This document shows positions 1-12,300 of a DNA stretch of 64,000 nt, piece after piece. Every line of letters starts with the position of its first letter. The first letter of the stretch is position 1. The translations under genes and the position numbers were made by a program. This stretch comes from Stratiolaelaps scimitus (Eukaryota; Arthropoda; Arachnida; Mesostigmata; Laelapidae), in NCBI GenBank assembly GCA_019614645.1, contig JABWDB010000030.1, positions 2,418,001-2,482,000 of the forward strand, given 5' to 3'. The notes beneath the pieces are model-generated. The model ran no database searches, was not told where the DNA came from, and worked only from the letters and a program-made list of their open reading frames with translations.

Positions 1-2053
1 TTGACTCCGTATTTGAAAAGGTGGTAATCTGCATGACCGGTCAACTCATTTGGAAAACGTAGATGGGTGTAACATTTCCAAAATTTCTCCACTGAGCGAA
101 ACGTTGACAGAAGTTTAAGGGAATCCTCGAACTTCGGCGCCGTCCCAGCTTGTTTAAACCCTGCTCGACGTGAAAACCACATGGAATAGGCGTGTTCTAG
201 TGGGTGCTCCTCGGGTCCCACGTCTAACTAAAAGACAGAACAATGAATATCGAAATGATCAAGCTGAAATAAGCGTATACACTCAATGAAACTGAGTTGC
301 GACTTAGCTGACATATTTATAGATAAAACAAGCATGTGTTTGCATGAGTTGTTGCATAGCAGAAGCAGAGAGTGTGCTAGATTTTCAAAAATGTCCCCTG
401 TCATTATAATAAATAACTAATTCATTCAGCATTTTTTGCCCATCTTATACAAATATAGGATGCTTATCAAAGTGTCTAATTGGATATAAGAAATGGATAG
501 TTACAGATGAAGCATCAACTTGGCGAATCTGCTCATCGACGAGGTCAAGTCGTGGAGCGTCAATCTCTCGTCCGCCAAGCTGAGACGATGGATGTGAAGA
601 TGGTTGTTGCTGTTGTGCGTGGCTAGTTTGACGTATAGCTCCTCCAAGAGGGTGCTGCCCAACTCCGTTACCACCACTTGAAATATTGTTTTCAATACCA
701 CCATTTGAAGAAGGTTGTGGCTGTTGTTGTTGCTGTTGCCACGCTGCTCCTACAACTGCTGCTGCTGGACCACCTAGGAGGATGTGACTCCCGGTCTCCT
801 CAAGTCGCCTTCCGTCATGGAGACGCATCTGGTTGTCGAGAGGTCTAAGAGAAACAAAAGTGCAAATATCCTTGTTGCTGCTTTTATTCAACTGAAAAGG
901 GATACTTCGTAGATGGGATGTTGACAAGTGATTGGTGGTAACAGGCTTTTAGAACCCGGGGGGGGGGAAGCTAAAATCGAGGCAAAGGATAATAATAAAA
1001 ATGACTACATTGCTTGAAATAATACTGGGAAAAGTGGGCCTGGTTTAGTTTACTTAATTAAATTTGACCCTAGCATATTATAGGTTCTGTTGTTTCGAAG
1101 ACACGCATCGAGACCAGGATTGGCACAGACAGGTTTAAAGAAATTATGCAATTGCAGTGGTGACAAAGGAAGCTCTTTTGTGAAGGAGATGGAGTGCCCC
1201 GATGATGCAGCTTCGAAGGCCTCGAATTAAGATACCAATAAACAACATACAGTACACAGAAACTACATCATTTGATCAAATTTACTCGCTAAGAATGAAA
1301 ATCTATGTGTGTTTACTAATAAACACGGAAATGTTTAAGGTAGAAGTTTACCTAAATTCTATTAAAGAGGCGGATCACGTGAGTACTAACAGGAATGCTG
1401 AATAAACAATGTTTAGGACAAGCAAAATGAGACGAACATATTGTTTCTCTTTACTTTTGTTATAAACATAACATTATAGTTCTATGCTGTAAAATTCTTA
1501 TAAAGCGATGCCGAAAGCAGTGCCGTGGACGTTAAATGTTGGCTATGATACTTTTGATCTTGCTGGAGAACTTCTTTTACCCGAACTTCTGGTATCTTAA
1601 TCAGATGTGAAACACGAGCCAGAGAAGCAAAGTCAAATTACTTACGGATAGCATTCACAAACGAGCCCAAACCGCTATTGTGTTTTGTTCATGCTAATTG
1701 CACGTCTAATACTAAAATGCACTTTAATAAAACAATGTATATGCATGAGCCAGTACAGGAAGACACTATTTTGTAGATTAAATTTATGCAAAACTTCTAT
1801 AACGATTTTGATGGAAACTATCAGCTGACGTTACTGGAGCATCTACTCCACCAGTAAGGCGCCGTATAGTGAGTGCACTCCCATGGATTGACTGTTCACC
1901 CATGAATGCATATGGTACTTCGATCTGACAGGCCACTAGTTTTATTTGGAGTATTACACATTACAATGATACCTAATGATACATAATACAATGTTAATCA
2001 TATTCCCAAGGTACATCTAGATTTGCATACCTGCTTCCCAAAATCTTGTCCAT
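1..2053 (-). CDS. eIF4E2: eIF4E2 / 4EHP cap-binding protein, 5' part (runs off left edge)
   Basis: Three minus-strand exons were joined by hand: 2031..2053 (proposed ATG at 2053), 505..844 and 1..227, the last continuing past the window edge. The 1..227 exon has the start of an eIF4E fold of the 4EHP type: EEHPLEHAYSMWF, then FRSVEKFWKCYTHL, then LTGHADYHLFKYG. In the family these residues build the m7GpppN cap pocket and the dorsal surface; 4EHP binds cap without binding eIF4G and so represses translation of selected mRNAs. Exon 505..844 has a clean acceptor (TTTCTCTTAG) and donor, and encodes a low-complexity Gln/Ser/Gly/Asn-rich N-terminus with a run of six Gln. Phases agree: 23 nt ends in phase 2 and 340 nt ends in phase 0, entering the next exon at TTA GAC GTG. 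Identity of the cap domain is secure. The first exon is the weakest part, supported only by a good AG|GTATGC donor, the right phase and an in-frame ATG. Confidence 0.85.
845..2030 (-). other. proposed intron of eIF4E2
   Basis: AT-rich with no convincing coding exon on either strand. It contains a nine- to ten-base poly-G run near 958-967. A short stretch around 1508-1530 resembles one near 10577-10600 and may be a weak dispersed repeat. If the 2031..2053 start exon is wrong, the true first exon would be looked for here or further right. Confidence 0.4.
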
Positions 2054-3654
2054 GAGCAAAAGGGCTAAGTTCCGAATGTGGAACAGTTTCGTCTATATTT
2101 CGATGTAAACGTTGAGGTGTCGTTACAGCGTTTTGTGTTCCTCTTCTTTTCAAATTAATCACAGAGTAGTTGCACTAACTTCCGCCGGGTCCTCTTTTTC
2201 TGGTACGACGAATCTACTTCTGCGTGGTGAGTATAGAGTGGCTGCTAGGTAAGTTCGAATCTCTGGTTGTAGCGTGGCAAGCCACGACGAAATTCGACGA
2301 CTACGCGAAGCTAAGCACTTTTTTTTGTGCGATCGCGGAGCAAAGCCCGACGATTCCACAATTTTGCAGAGTGCAATAATAGATCGTACAAATAGTGCTC
2401 TGCTCTACATAGACGGGCACTGTCGCACACTATCAATCAATGTTGATTATGTACCATAAAGTAAATAACAGTGAATAAGTTGGAGAAGATTTACTGTATA
2501 AACTATGGGAGGACAGTGAAGGGGCAGGCATACGATACGAGCACGCAAATCTGTGCTGCAATCTCCACAGCAGCGGTGGTAACGGCGTCTAGAGCTCGAG
2601 CATGAAGGAAGAGGCAGTCCAGCGACTGTACTGTGCTGTGCTAAAGCCAGCCGGCCACTGGATGAGTGGAGAGGAGAGGAAGGCCAGCAGAACAAACTGC
2701 GTCGGACCCGTAGAACGCGAGAATCACAATGTTGGTTGATGAACCTTATACACACCATCAAACAAGCACGGCGCTGAGCAGGAGCAGCACCAGGATGTCT
2801 AATAACAACAACAACAACACAACAATACGCACACACGATACGAACACAGAGAGACAGATACAGAGAGACAACAATAGCCAATATCAACAACAACAATAGC
2901 AGACGGCCAAAGCGGACCGGAAGAGAAAACAAACCCACCACGACCGGTTTCTGGCGCATCTTGGACGAACTTCCGCTGAGCAGACGACAAATGGCGGTCG
3001 ACAGCAATGCTATTGCGCAACAAGCAGAAGACACTTAGACTCTGCTGGTTTTTACGCGCGCTGTTCTGTGTTTCTGTGACAACTAGACCGATCATTATTA
3101 GTAATTATATTTATAACAATAGAAAACATACAAGAATTGTTTCCATGTGTACTATGATGCATGAAGGATACTTAGACGCACCGTCAAATATAGTATACAA
3201 TATGCGTAGATAGGTTTGGCTATCGTGAAAAATGAGGCATCAAATAATAGTAACAATAACAAAGAATTTATTTAGCCATTTGTAGCTTTACTTAATTTTT
3301 ATTCGAACCGCACCTTTCCCGCATTGATTAACAATCATTATTACAGATACCAAGAGAGAGAGAGAGAGAAGGGGGGAGGATCTAAGAGGGCTGTTGACAA
3401 ACGGCGGCAAGTGGCCTACTGCTTTGATGCTCATTCGAATGAGGCTGCTGCTAATCTGAAACTTAACAATATTGAGTCCGGTGGTAACATCATAATACTA
3501 ATAGTTAATTCGATTAAGTGGTAATCGTTAAAAAATCAGTAAGCCTGAAAAAGGCATTTTACTTAAACTTGTTGCCTGGCCGTGAGTGATATACATCTCT
3601 GCCATCCGACAGGTCTTTGTATTCATTCGTATACTATTACTACGAAAAATATCT

Positions 3655-3715
3655 GAAGGCAAATCCACACCTCCCTGAGACCACCGCAGTATTTGAGTTG
3701 GGAACATATGCTACT
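3655..3715. repeat. fragment of dispersed repeat family A
   Basis: The segment containing CACACCTCCCTG followed by a Gly/Ala-type GC-rich stretch and GGAACATATGC resembles 7945..7995, where CACACCTCCCTG is followed by GGCAACGGCAGTG and GGAACATGCC. It looks like a short, old copy of the repeat seen more fully at 7945..8119 and 15500..15725. Confidence 0.4.
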
Positions 3716-4810
3716 ATTGATCTATTTATTCAAACTGTCCTCCTAGGTACTACCATGTTGACGCCTCAGCCTGAACAATAGCTTGCACTAACTATTTAGC
3801 GAGAGAACACTGCAGTCCTGCTCAGAACGGTACATCCCTGAAACTTGACATGCGCCTATATATTTAGATGCACTCTTATCATTATTATTATTATTATTAT
3901 TAGTATTGATGTCCCAAATATGTAATAGGGCATGAACTTCTGTTAAGTTAATGTTTAATACGAGACGCCCGATTACAATTTTCCCGAAGTCGTTAAGTAA
4001 TCAGTTCCGAACACAAGAGCAGTACACTTGGTGAACGTTTCTTACTTTCACTTATTTGTTGTTTTCTCTCATTAATATGTCCTTATCATCGCATCAATTC
4101 CAGAAGATCTGTTTGAAAATAATTTTTCCCGTCTAGACCCCTACTCACTAAACCTGCTTCGGTCCTTCGAGCTTCATTTTCTGAACGAGACCTTAATCGT
4201 GCCACAGATAGATAGTAGTAGTGGCGGGAAGATGCCTAACTTCGACTGTGTCTGGGTTTAATTGGCTTGAGTTACCCTCGCTGGGTTTCCTACCTCATCA
4301 CACACGTTTTGTCCTGTCAGGGGAATGTCTCCTTCGTGCACCACGTGAACCCAGCTTTAAAGAAGCTGGGTCACCTGCGCATTTTCTAATGACATGTCAT
4401 TGGTAGCATATCTGTTTTCGCGTCAGACCGAGGGCTGTCCTCAAAATGTAATCAAAGTCGTTTTATGTTAACACAATCATATTAAGGTAATAATAATAAT
4501 AATAATAACTAAACTACTATACTCATAGAGCCAATAATTATAGCTAATAGTTCTACTGTTTTTTAAATTACCGGCCGTTTCTGTGTTATTTTTGTTCTGT
4601 AATTCTAATTGGGTTTACCATAAAATCTCCTGGAGCACGAATCCATATACTTTCTCACTTTTCTTTTATTAAAAGCATCTGCACATATTTGATTCCTAAA
4701 ATTGCTAATGTTGCATTCTATACAAAGAGATTGAGTTTTATTATATATATGGCAAACTTGCTATAGATTCTGAAGTCGACCAAAGTTAAATCGTCCAAGT
4801 CTGCGTGATG

Positions 4811-4838
4811 TTAGTATAATACTTAGCTATTATACTAA
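4811..4838. repeat. short perfect hairpin (11 bp arms)
   Basis: TTAGTATAATA at 4811..4821 is the exact inverse complement of 4828..4838, with a six-base spacer. It is very AT-rich, so it may be chance. No gene is adjacent. Confidence 0.5.
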
Positions 4839-5024
4839 GGCGTTTGTATTCTTCACTCGTTTTATCCGTTATGCCTGATATGCACTGTATCAAAATTGCT
4901 TGATGTACATTTTTGTGCTATTAAACAACTCCAAAATTTTGCGTTCTTCAGCTGTGTTATGGCTAGGTTTCAATCAGTTCTCTTCCATGTTCCACGTGAC
5001 CAATGGAAAGGAAAGGTAAGCGTC

Positions 5025-5158
5025 TTATTGGTTTCTCAAAGGAATTGCAGTTTCACAGTGTTTCAGATCTCTTATATGTACTGCCGCGGGACTCGAACCT
5101 GAGGCCTCCGGCCTTTGGCAGCCAGAAACTTAGTCGTCCAGGCCACCGCACTGACGAA
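5025..5158 (-). repeat. tRNA-derived SINE, minus-strand copy (family S2)
   Basis: Read on the minus strand, the segment begins with a tRNA-like head (GTCAGTGCGGTGGCC...) and about 50 nt later has an intact RNA polymerase III B box, GGTTCGAGTCC (inverse complement of 5089..5099). After the head comes TGTGAAACTGCAATTCC and GAAACCAATAAG, a tail close to the 3' tail of the CR1-like LINE at 51419..51450. There is no cloverleaf with an acceptor stem, so it is a SINE and not a tRNA gene. Confidence 0.6.
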
Positions 5159-6388
5159 AAGTTCTGACCGTCAATGTCTGTGCACAAGTAGAGTTGTTCC
5201 GTCTGGTGGACCATTCTAGCTTTTAACTCGAATGCGTGTATCCCTCAAAAATGCAGGTAACGCCGACTTCAGGTAAGTAACACATAAAGAATTACTCTTT
5301 CCTTCTCATATTCACAGTCTTTTCCCTGACAATGGTGTGGTGACCATAAAAATATGCCAATAACCGTAAAATAGAAATAAGCTTTCATGGATAGATTTTG
5401 TTGTATAATGATGTTGATAGGAAAGCACAACATCTTAAAAAAGAGCATTTTAGTGTATAACTTCAATATATGCTGTTAAGGTGAGTCAGATTATCGCTCA
5501 GACCCAAGCCAAGAAGTGATATGCATTTTTTCTATCAAAACTTCGATATATGTCATATAGTTGCCTGCACGCAAACTGTTTCAAATGAGCGAAATGTGTT
5601 AAATATATGTTTGTTGCCATTCTTCGACTTTTATATTGCGAAATAGAATAAATGAGCTAGCAGCTAATTCGCACGTGTACTTAGCAAGTTATAATATCAA
5701 TAAACGGAGTGCGGTTCTCAAGTTTGACCACTGTCCTAAATGTTTCCATTAGCCGGTACAGAGTGAACCAGTTTCTGCGGAATCATTTTTCTAAGCATTT
5801 ACTATGTCGATCAGGACAATGTTGCAATTTAGATATATTATTCGTCACTTCACGTTTGCTCGTTATCGTTACGGACGAACGACACGCAGCGGGTTTGAGA
5901 TATTCGTCCTTCTGGTCTTGAGGGGAGAGTCTGGAGAGGTTTAAGCAACAGCAGTATCAGTAAGCAGTCTCGCAACCCACGACGCACAGCTCACCGTTAT
6001 TCTAAATAGTTTCGACGTTAACAAGCCCCCAAGATTTCATAATACTGTCCCATAATACTAGGCAGCTTTCCCAGTTGATCACATAGTTCAAAGCTTTTTA
6101 GAAGTACACACTCAGTTTAACACTTTGAAATCCTGCGGTGGCTTTTCTTAGTTGATTAGCACTCGAGCAAGTTTTGATTTCGCATGTTTACTCGAGTAAC
6201 GATTATCTTCGGTTAAATCGCCTTTTTTAATAATAACCGAAATACGATCAGAGATGACGTCAAGGTGTTTAGTTGATAGGCAATCTTGAACGTACTTTGT
6301 GTTTATATCGTTAATCACCGTTTCATCGGGCGACGAACAGTGCGGTGTAGCGTGAGAAGCAGTCGAAGGCATACACACAACTGAAAAA

Positions 6389-9300
6389 ATGAAAGCAACC
6401 GGTGTTGATTCCCTCGAGTCGTGGCGGACCGCAGTTTGGTTAGGAGTTATGTATCTGTTTGCAACGAGTTCAATGAGAGTAATGGGGATTATATTTGTCG
6501 GCCTCATTGAAGACTTCGACCTATCCCGGGAAGAGGCAGCTTGGCCTCTGACTATACAATCTATCTGCATCCAGGCGGCAGGTAAGCTCTTATTCTCTAA
6601 ACGGCACTAGGTAAGAGACGAGCATGTAAATTTCTATTCGAGTAAGTTAGCTAGCTGTGAAAATGTACATATATTTTTTATGTGTATCTGAATACAACGA
6701 ATGTATTATACCTTAAGTAATAACTATAACCGTCTGTGTATGCGCCACAGAGCAGCATTCATTTATTTTTTAGTTTCGATGTTAAGTTGTGGAATAATTT
6801 TTAGAAGGATATATGCAAATTTTTCAAAATGCTCTTTCGGCTTGTTGCTTGCTGTAGGTGTCAGAGTGTTGAAACGATCACAGAACAGAATGCAATGCCT
6901 TAGACCATGATTCAAAGTGGCAACGTAATTTTTAGTCCCTCTTCTATAGATTTAAAAATTTGTCTTCGTAGAAAGGTTTAGGTGGCAGGGAGCGGAGTAC
7001 AGCCATTGCTTGTTGCGCAAACATTTCAAAATGATCACAGTAATTGATCTTATTGTCATTTCAGATTTTAATCAATAAGACTTAATCACACTAAATTCCT
7101 ACATCTGAACAACTAACTCATGTAATCGGTGAATCCTTCAAATGAATCACCTTAGTCCTGAGTGGATTGCCCAAGTAGACGCGCAAACGCAGGAGCGACC
7201 TTGGCTATCCCTATGATGCGTCCACTTCACTGACGCCGACCAACATGATACTCGAACAAGAGGCACTTATGTAGAATGACATCATATTATAAAACTACCA
7301 TGCGAACATGTCTCTACGGGCTAATGCCGGAGTCACCGCGGACTGAATTAATAATTGACTGCTTATATTTTCGAGATAAGGCACCTTTGGAATAATTTGA
7401 ACCGAGGTGATGCTAATGATCACGTTAATATAAGACTGTAGTGAAAATGACATACATTGGAGAAACAAGGTTTGCGAGCATGAAAAACTACCCCGTATTC
7501 TATTGTCAACGAGGCAAAAGGGAACCTTTGTGAGTTAGTGAAATATTCAACTGAGCTTTATTTCCAATTCAAACAAAGTTCGTCTTTATCTAATGGAGTT
7601 TTGCCAATGGTTTGGGTATATTGGGATCCTAAATTAAGATAATGGACTAATCGCAATGGAACTACGGTAGTTGTCAAATGAGGACGCCATCCGGGGATCC
7701 CCGCAGAGAGATCCCGGGGTGAGTCTCTCTCTCTCTCTCTCCCGTGGCAGAGGGGGCGTCGTCCCAGCTCGCTCCCTCAAGTCCAGTCCACGGAAAATGG
7801 GATACCTAGAGCAACACGATGACTGCAACAGGACAATGAAGTAACCGCGAACAGTAATGTTTCGAGACCGGGTACTTTAACAGGTGCTTACTCGGTATAC
7901 TTGACTGTAGGCACAGGTACGAGAAATGTCGGTAGGGATACTCACACCTCCCTGTGGCAACGGCAGTGTTGGAACTTGCGATCTGGAACATGCCGCACTT
8001 ATATTGCAGTAGGGTATATACATTCGTAGCGAGATGCCATCAAATTTTGGATTTCGAATAGGGTAATCCTTTACTCAAACTTCATCATATTCAATTCAAG
8101 TATGTTCATTCGTCTTACCTGGGGTAGATCCCACTACCGGTTAATGTATCCAAGCTGTATCCTTAGGAACCGGCACGTTAACAACAGGGAGAGACACTGA
8201 AATAACTTAGTTGAAATCAGGCAATCAGAGATCCATGGGACGGCAAGGATACACCAATAAAGTAGCAGGTTTACCGTAATTATGACTATGTAGACAAAAG
8301 GTGGTAACGTGACTGATGTTGAGCCTAGGAGTTCATGGCCAAAATGTACCCATGGGTGATGCAATTTATCACCACACAATGGCCATAACAAATTGCAACA
8401 AGCATATGATACAGAATAATACAGATCTTATATCGAAACTTACAGTGAACAATGACCATCTTCATTCATTCATAAAATCTGCCACTATCATCACCAGCAG
8501 TTATTTTATGTAGGTAGTATTTTTGTCTTATTTTCTTAAATTTCAGCTCCTATTGCGACGATACTCTGCAGACGCTGGAGTCATGAATGGGTGCTACGAA
8601 ATAGTCATCTTGTTTCATGCGCAGCCATCGCCTTATGTTATTTCACTCCAACATGTATTGGTATCTCATTGCTGTTCGGGTTTCTGCATGGAAGCGCCCT
8701 GTCAGGAGTATTTGTCGCTGGAAATGTAATTCAAGCCGAACACTTCGACAAGAAAAGAGTTTCAGCCCAAGGTATCATTTTTCATCAATAGTAATTACGC
8801 AATTTTCTTCAAGTTTTGACCTCTGGTTCGGCTTGTCTACGCATACACGAATTGTGATAGTCATCGTATAGTATGGCCAGTAATTAAAGTATCACCAATC
8901 TTCAGTCAATTTAATCAAACCTGTAGATATGAATCAAAATGTTTATGCACTACGAAATATTGTGAAGGCAATGTTTTGGAACGTTTAATTCAGTTATGTC
9001 AGAACCTGCATAATCGCCTGTTGCAGGTCATGACAACATCTAACCACGCACACGTGTAGCATTTTATCATTCAAATATTCTACTTCTGAGTTATCGCTTT
9101 TATATAATAATTGCATGGGTTGGTTTATTGGTCAGTGTGGCGATCGGAGATGAATGAGAGCCGAATGAGCCTAAAGTTTGGGTCTGACGTTACGAACGAT
9201 ACAATTCGATTTTGAACGGTTCGAATTGACTGACGCTCATGATGATATGCGGACAACCTTGTGAACGCTCTGATAAATCTTCTTTTCTTCAATTTGATGC

Positions 9301-12300
9301 CACTTTCGGTGCAGCAATAATTGAAAACTTCTAGAATTCTTTTATCACGTTTATATAATGCATCCGATACAGGAGACATAGCGCCAAGAGATTTTAGCCG
9401 ACACTTCTCAAGTATATATCTACATTCCCATAGTACAACTTGTACGAATGCAAGAATATTATGGCTACAGAGCTACACATTTATTGCTATGAGCGTAATA
9501 CCGTAAAGTTTCTATGTAGCCATATACATATGTTGTACAGGGTGTTCAGTAATAAGTATAGCAACCTCAAGAGATATTGCAATGTTCAATGGTGTGCATT
9601 TTGACGAGGCTCATTTTACGAGATTGTAGGTTGGATATATAAATGATACTAGATATAACATTATTATGCATAATACGGTGAGTGCACTGTGCCGGCAAAA
9701 GTTCATCACATCACGTTGAGCGCGTGCCTTGGGTTTAAGCTTCACTACAAGCCCTCTTCTTGTATCACTACTCCCAGTTAGATCAATAATTATATCAATC
9801 ATATCTTCATTTCTCATTGTTCGTCTTTTTTTTCTATTTATAAATTGGAGTGGGGGGCATTGCTATGCTAATGCATTTCAACAACATCATGGGCGCTCTC
9901 CCCTTCCTGGAACTGTTGACGATGTTCAACAGCCTCACCGCCTATCCCTGTCATTGTGCATTTGTGATGTTTATGTTTGCTGCCTGCATCCGGTCCCCCT
10001 TAGATAACATTTCGATCAGCCTTCGAAGAGCGTTGCACCCGAACTTAACTCTGCATGCAAATCTTCTTTTCATTTTTTCAAGAAGGTCAACAAGGGGCTG
10101 CTCATCGAGCCACACTTGGCAAGCATAAATTAATAATGAGGTGTGACTCGTAAAGCTTTTGCATTTACAGTCCATAAAATTCGCTCTAAGTATCCACTTA
10201 CATATCTGTGAACACCTAATGTCCTCATGTTGACTTTGCCCTGTAAAGTTTAACGTCGAAGGAAGGCGCACTAAATCTTAGACTATATCTAGCTTATCAG
10301 CTCAGCGGCGGATATCCGTGGCTGTAATTCCACCCGTTTTTTTTTCCCACTCAGATGCATTACGTAACATTTTATCTATTAAATAGATGCGATTTCTCAG
10401 AAATCTGAACACATTGAATAACCTTTCCGCAAACCTCTGTAGCGTGGAACACCGATAACAACAGGTCATGAAGGCTGGTCTCGAAAGAACTCTTAAAGGC
10501 ACAGTATACGATATCTATATCTCTATAGTTCGTCCCTTTCCATATAAGAATTGATTTGTCTATCTTATGAAGCAAGGTCGAAAGCAGTTGTACCGCGGAC
10601 GTTGGCTGTGAGTCACCCCGGAAAATTTATATAAGAATAGATGCTCTGTGATTAGCTGTGGTCTCTCGGCGTTCCCTGATGGTTGATTGATAATCTATGG
10701 ACTACAACTCAAAAGATAATCGAAATGCTCTTCAAATACCTGCTCCAAATTTTCAGCTTCTAATGAACTGCAATTTACGGAGAGCACATGTACAATAAGC
10801 AATTTGTCGAAAATAACTGTTCTGTTCGGTGACGAGGAGATATGAGAGAAAAATAATATGGATATCCTCGACGAATTGTTCATTACAATAGTGTTTTCAA
10901 ATAGCGTATGCAATTTACACATGGTTATTGTTCCTTATAATTATTATTATTATTGTATATATCGTAGCGAAGAGGAGACGATATGGAACCTACGTATTTC
11001 AACGCAAGTTTAACTTATGCCGATAATGGCTGCATTACATAAATCTTGAATCTCAGGTCTAACCGCAACGATAGCCTCACTATCGATGTTTATTGCTCCG
11101 GATGCTTACCGATGGGCGTTGGACGAATACAGGATTATGGGTAGCCTGCTGCTATTGGGCGCAGCGTCTCTAAATGGCTACGCGATCTCTCTAGCGATCT
11201 CCAAACCACCAGGTAACAATTAGTGCAAAACATAACACCTTGTTAACATCGGGCTTGTTATAATATTTAGGTTAATGTTCAGAAAATGTTGTGAGTGTCC
11301 CCGTCATAGTTGAGGCGGCAAAGTCGGCAATACAAAATTGCAGCTCCTTAAATAAACCAATAAAGATTTACCATTTTACCATTTACCATTTTACCAGCTT
11401 GGATAAATAGGCCGCAGGTTCAAATCTTGCACGGACTCTACGCTCTGACGCTGTTCATAGTAACAGAGATAAGCGCCGAGAAATGTCTGATCGGGGAAGG
11501 GCTAGCTGCCAACCGAAACGAGAATCAGTGATGAGTTTTGAAAGATATATGAACGAACGGTTGCATCGCAGGATTCCTATCCGATGTTGTCTATGCATCT
11601 AATCGGCGAGGCACACTGTTGGCGATCCTTGAGAATTTCAGAAAAGAATCAGGAAATTTCCGAAGAACTGGCCAAGACAATAATTGAAGAGTCCTGCATA
11701 GCCACTCGACCCAATTCAGCTTCTCGGTCTCTTCCACGTAGTCGTGTGTCGAGCATTCATTCCGTTGTCGATGATTTCTCTCCGCCGGTAGCTTGCGTAC
11801 GAGTGAAAGCTGATGTTGCTGGTGAGTGAATCAGTCAGTGAACAGGTGAAGCTAATTGACGTGGCCGTCCGACCATCACGACTCAAAAAGTGCCTCTTTT
11901 TTTTGGAAAAACCTACTGGAATACTTATAAATGCTATTAAAACATATGGGGGGAGGGCAATACTTAGCAATGTTTGAAAACGAAGAACAACTTAATGGGT
12001 GAGCAAATTTAAGTTTAAATGATATTGTAGTAGTCCAATGCAGATGAGACTACTAATGATGACCTATAACATCGCTTATTAATCTATATATGTTGATTGG
12101 AGGATGACATTGCACCTGCATTTAGTTGTCAGTATGAATTTGTTTTTTGCACCTTGCAGAAGGAATACCGGATATCGTAGTTCAAGATCCCGAAGGGCGA
12201 AAAAGTGTTGTCACTCTTCCAGATCTGCCGTCACCACCTCGAAAAGGGTTTGGAGCTTGGCTTGCTGCCAAATCGGGATACTATCTTGGATTTACCTTCT

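Larger units (their letters stand above)
2054..6388. other. 4.3 kb intergenic stretch between eIF4E2 and the SLC16 gene
   Basis: No exon could be supported. The part from about 2500 to 3060 is rich in CAA/ACA and CA-type simple sequence and gives long minus-strand frames of low-complexity Val/Leu/Cys protein, which look like chance frames. It could be the eIF4E2 promoter and 5' UTR region. Simple repeats include (AG)n at about 3353-3370 and (ATT)n at about 3880-3902 and 4488-4508. A SINE copy and a copy of a dispersed repeat are listed separately. Confidence 0.5.

Noticed and set aside
2447..3034. 195-codon minus-strand open frame
   Set aside because: Protein is a Leu/Val/Cys run caused by CAA/CA-type simple sequence; no domain, no splice context, no family resemblance.
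5080..5158. possible tRNA gene on the minus strand
   Set aside because: A good B box is present but no acceptor stem or complete cloverleaf, and it runs into a SINE tail; called a SINE.
11572..11641. extension of SLC16 exon 4 to the acceptor at 11571
   Set aside because: In the phase required by exon 3 it reaches a stop codon; the 11642 acceptor keeps the frame. Kept as an alternative-splicing question.
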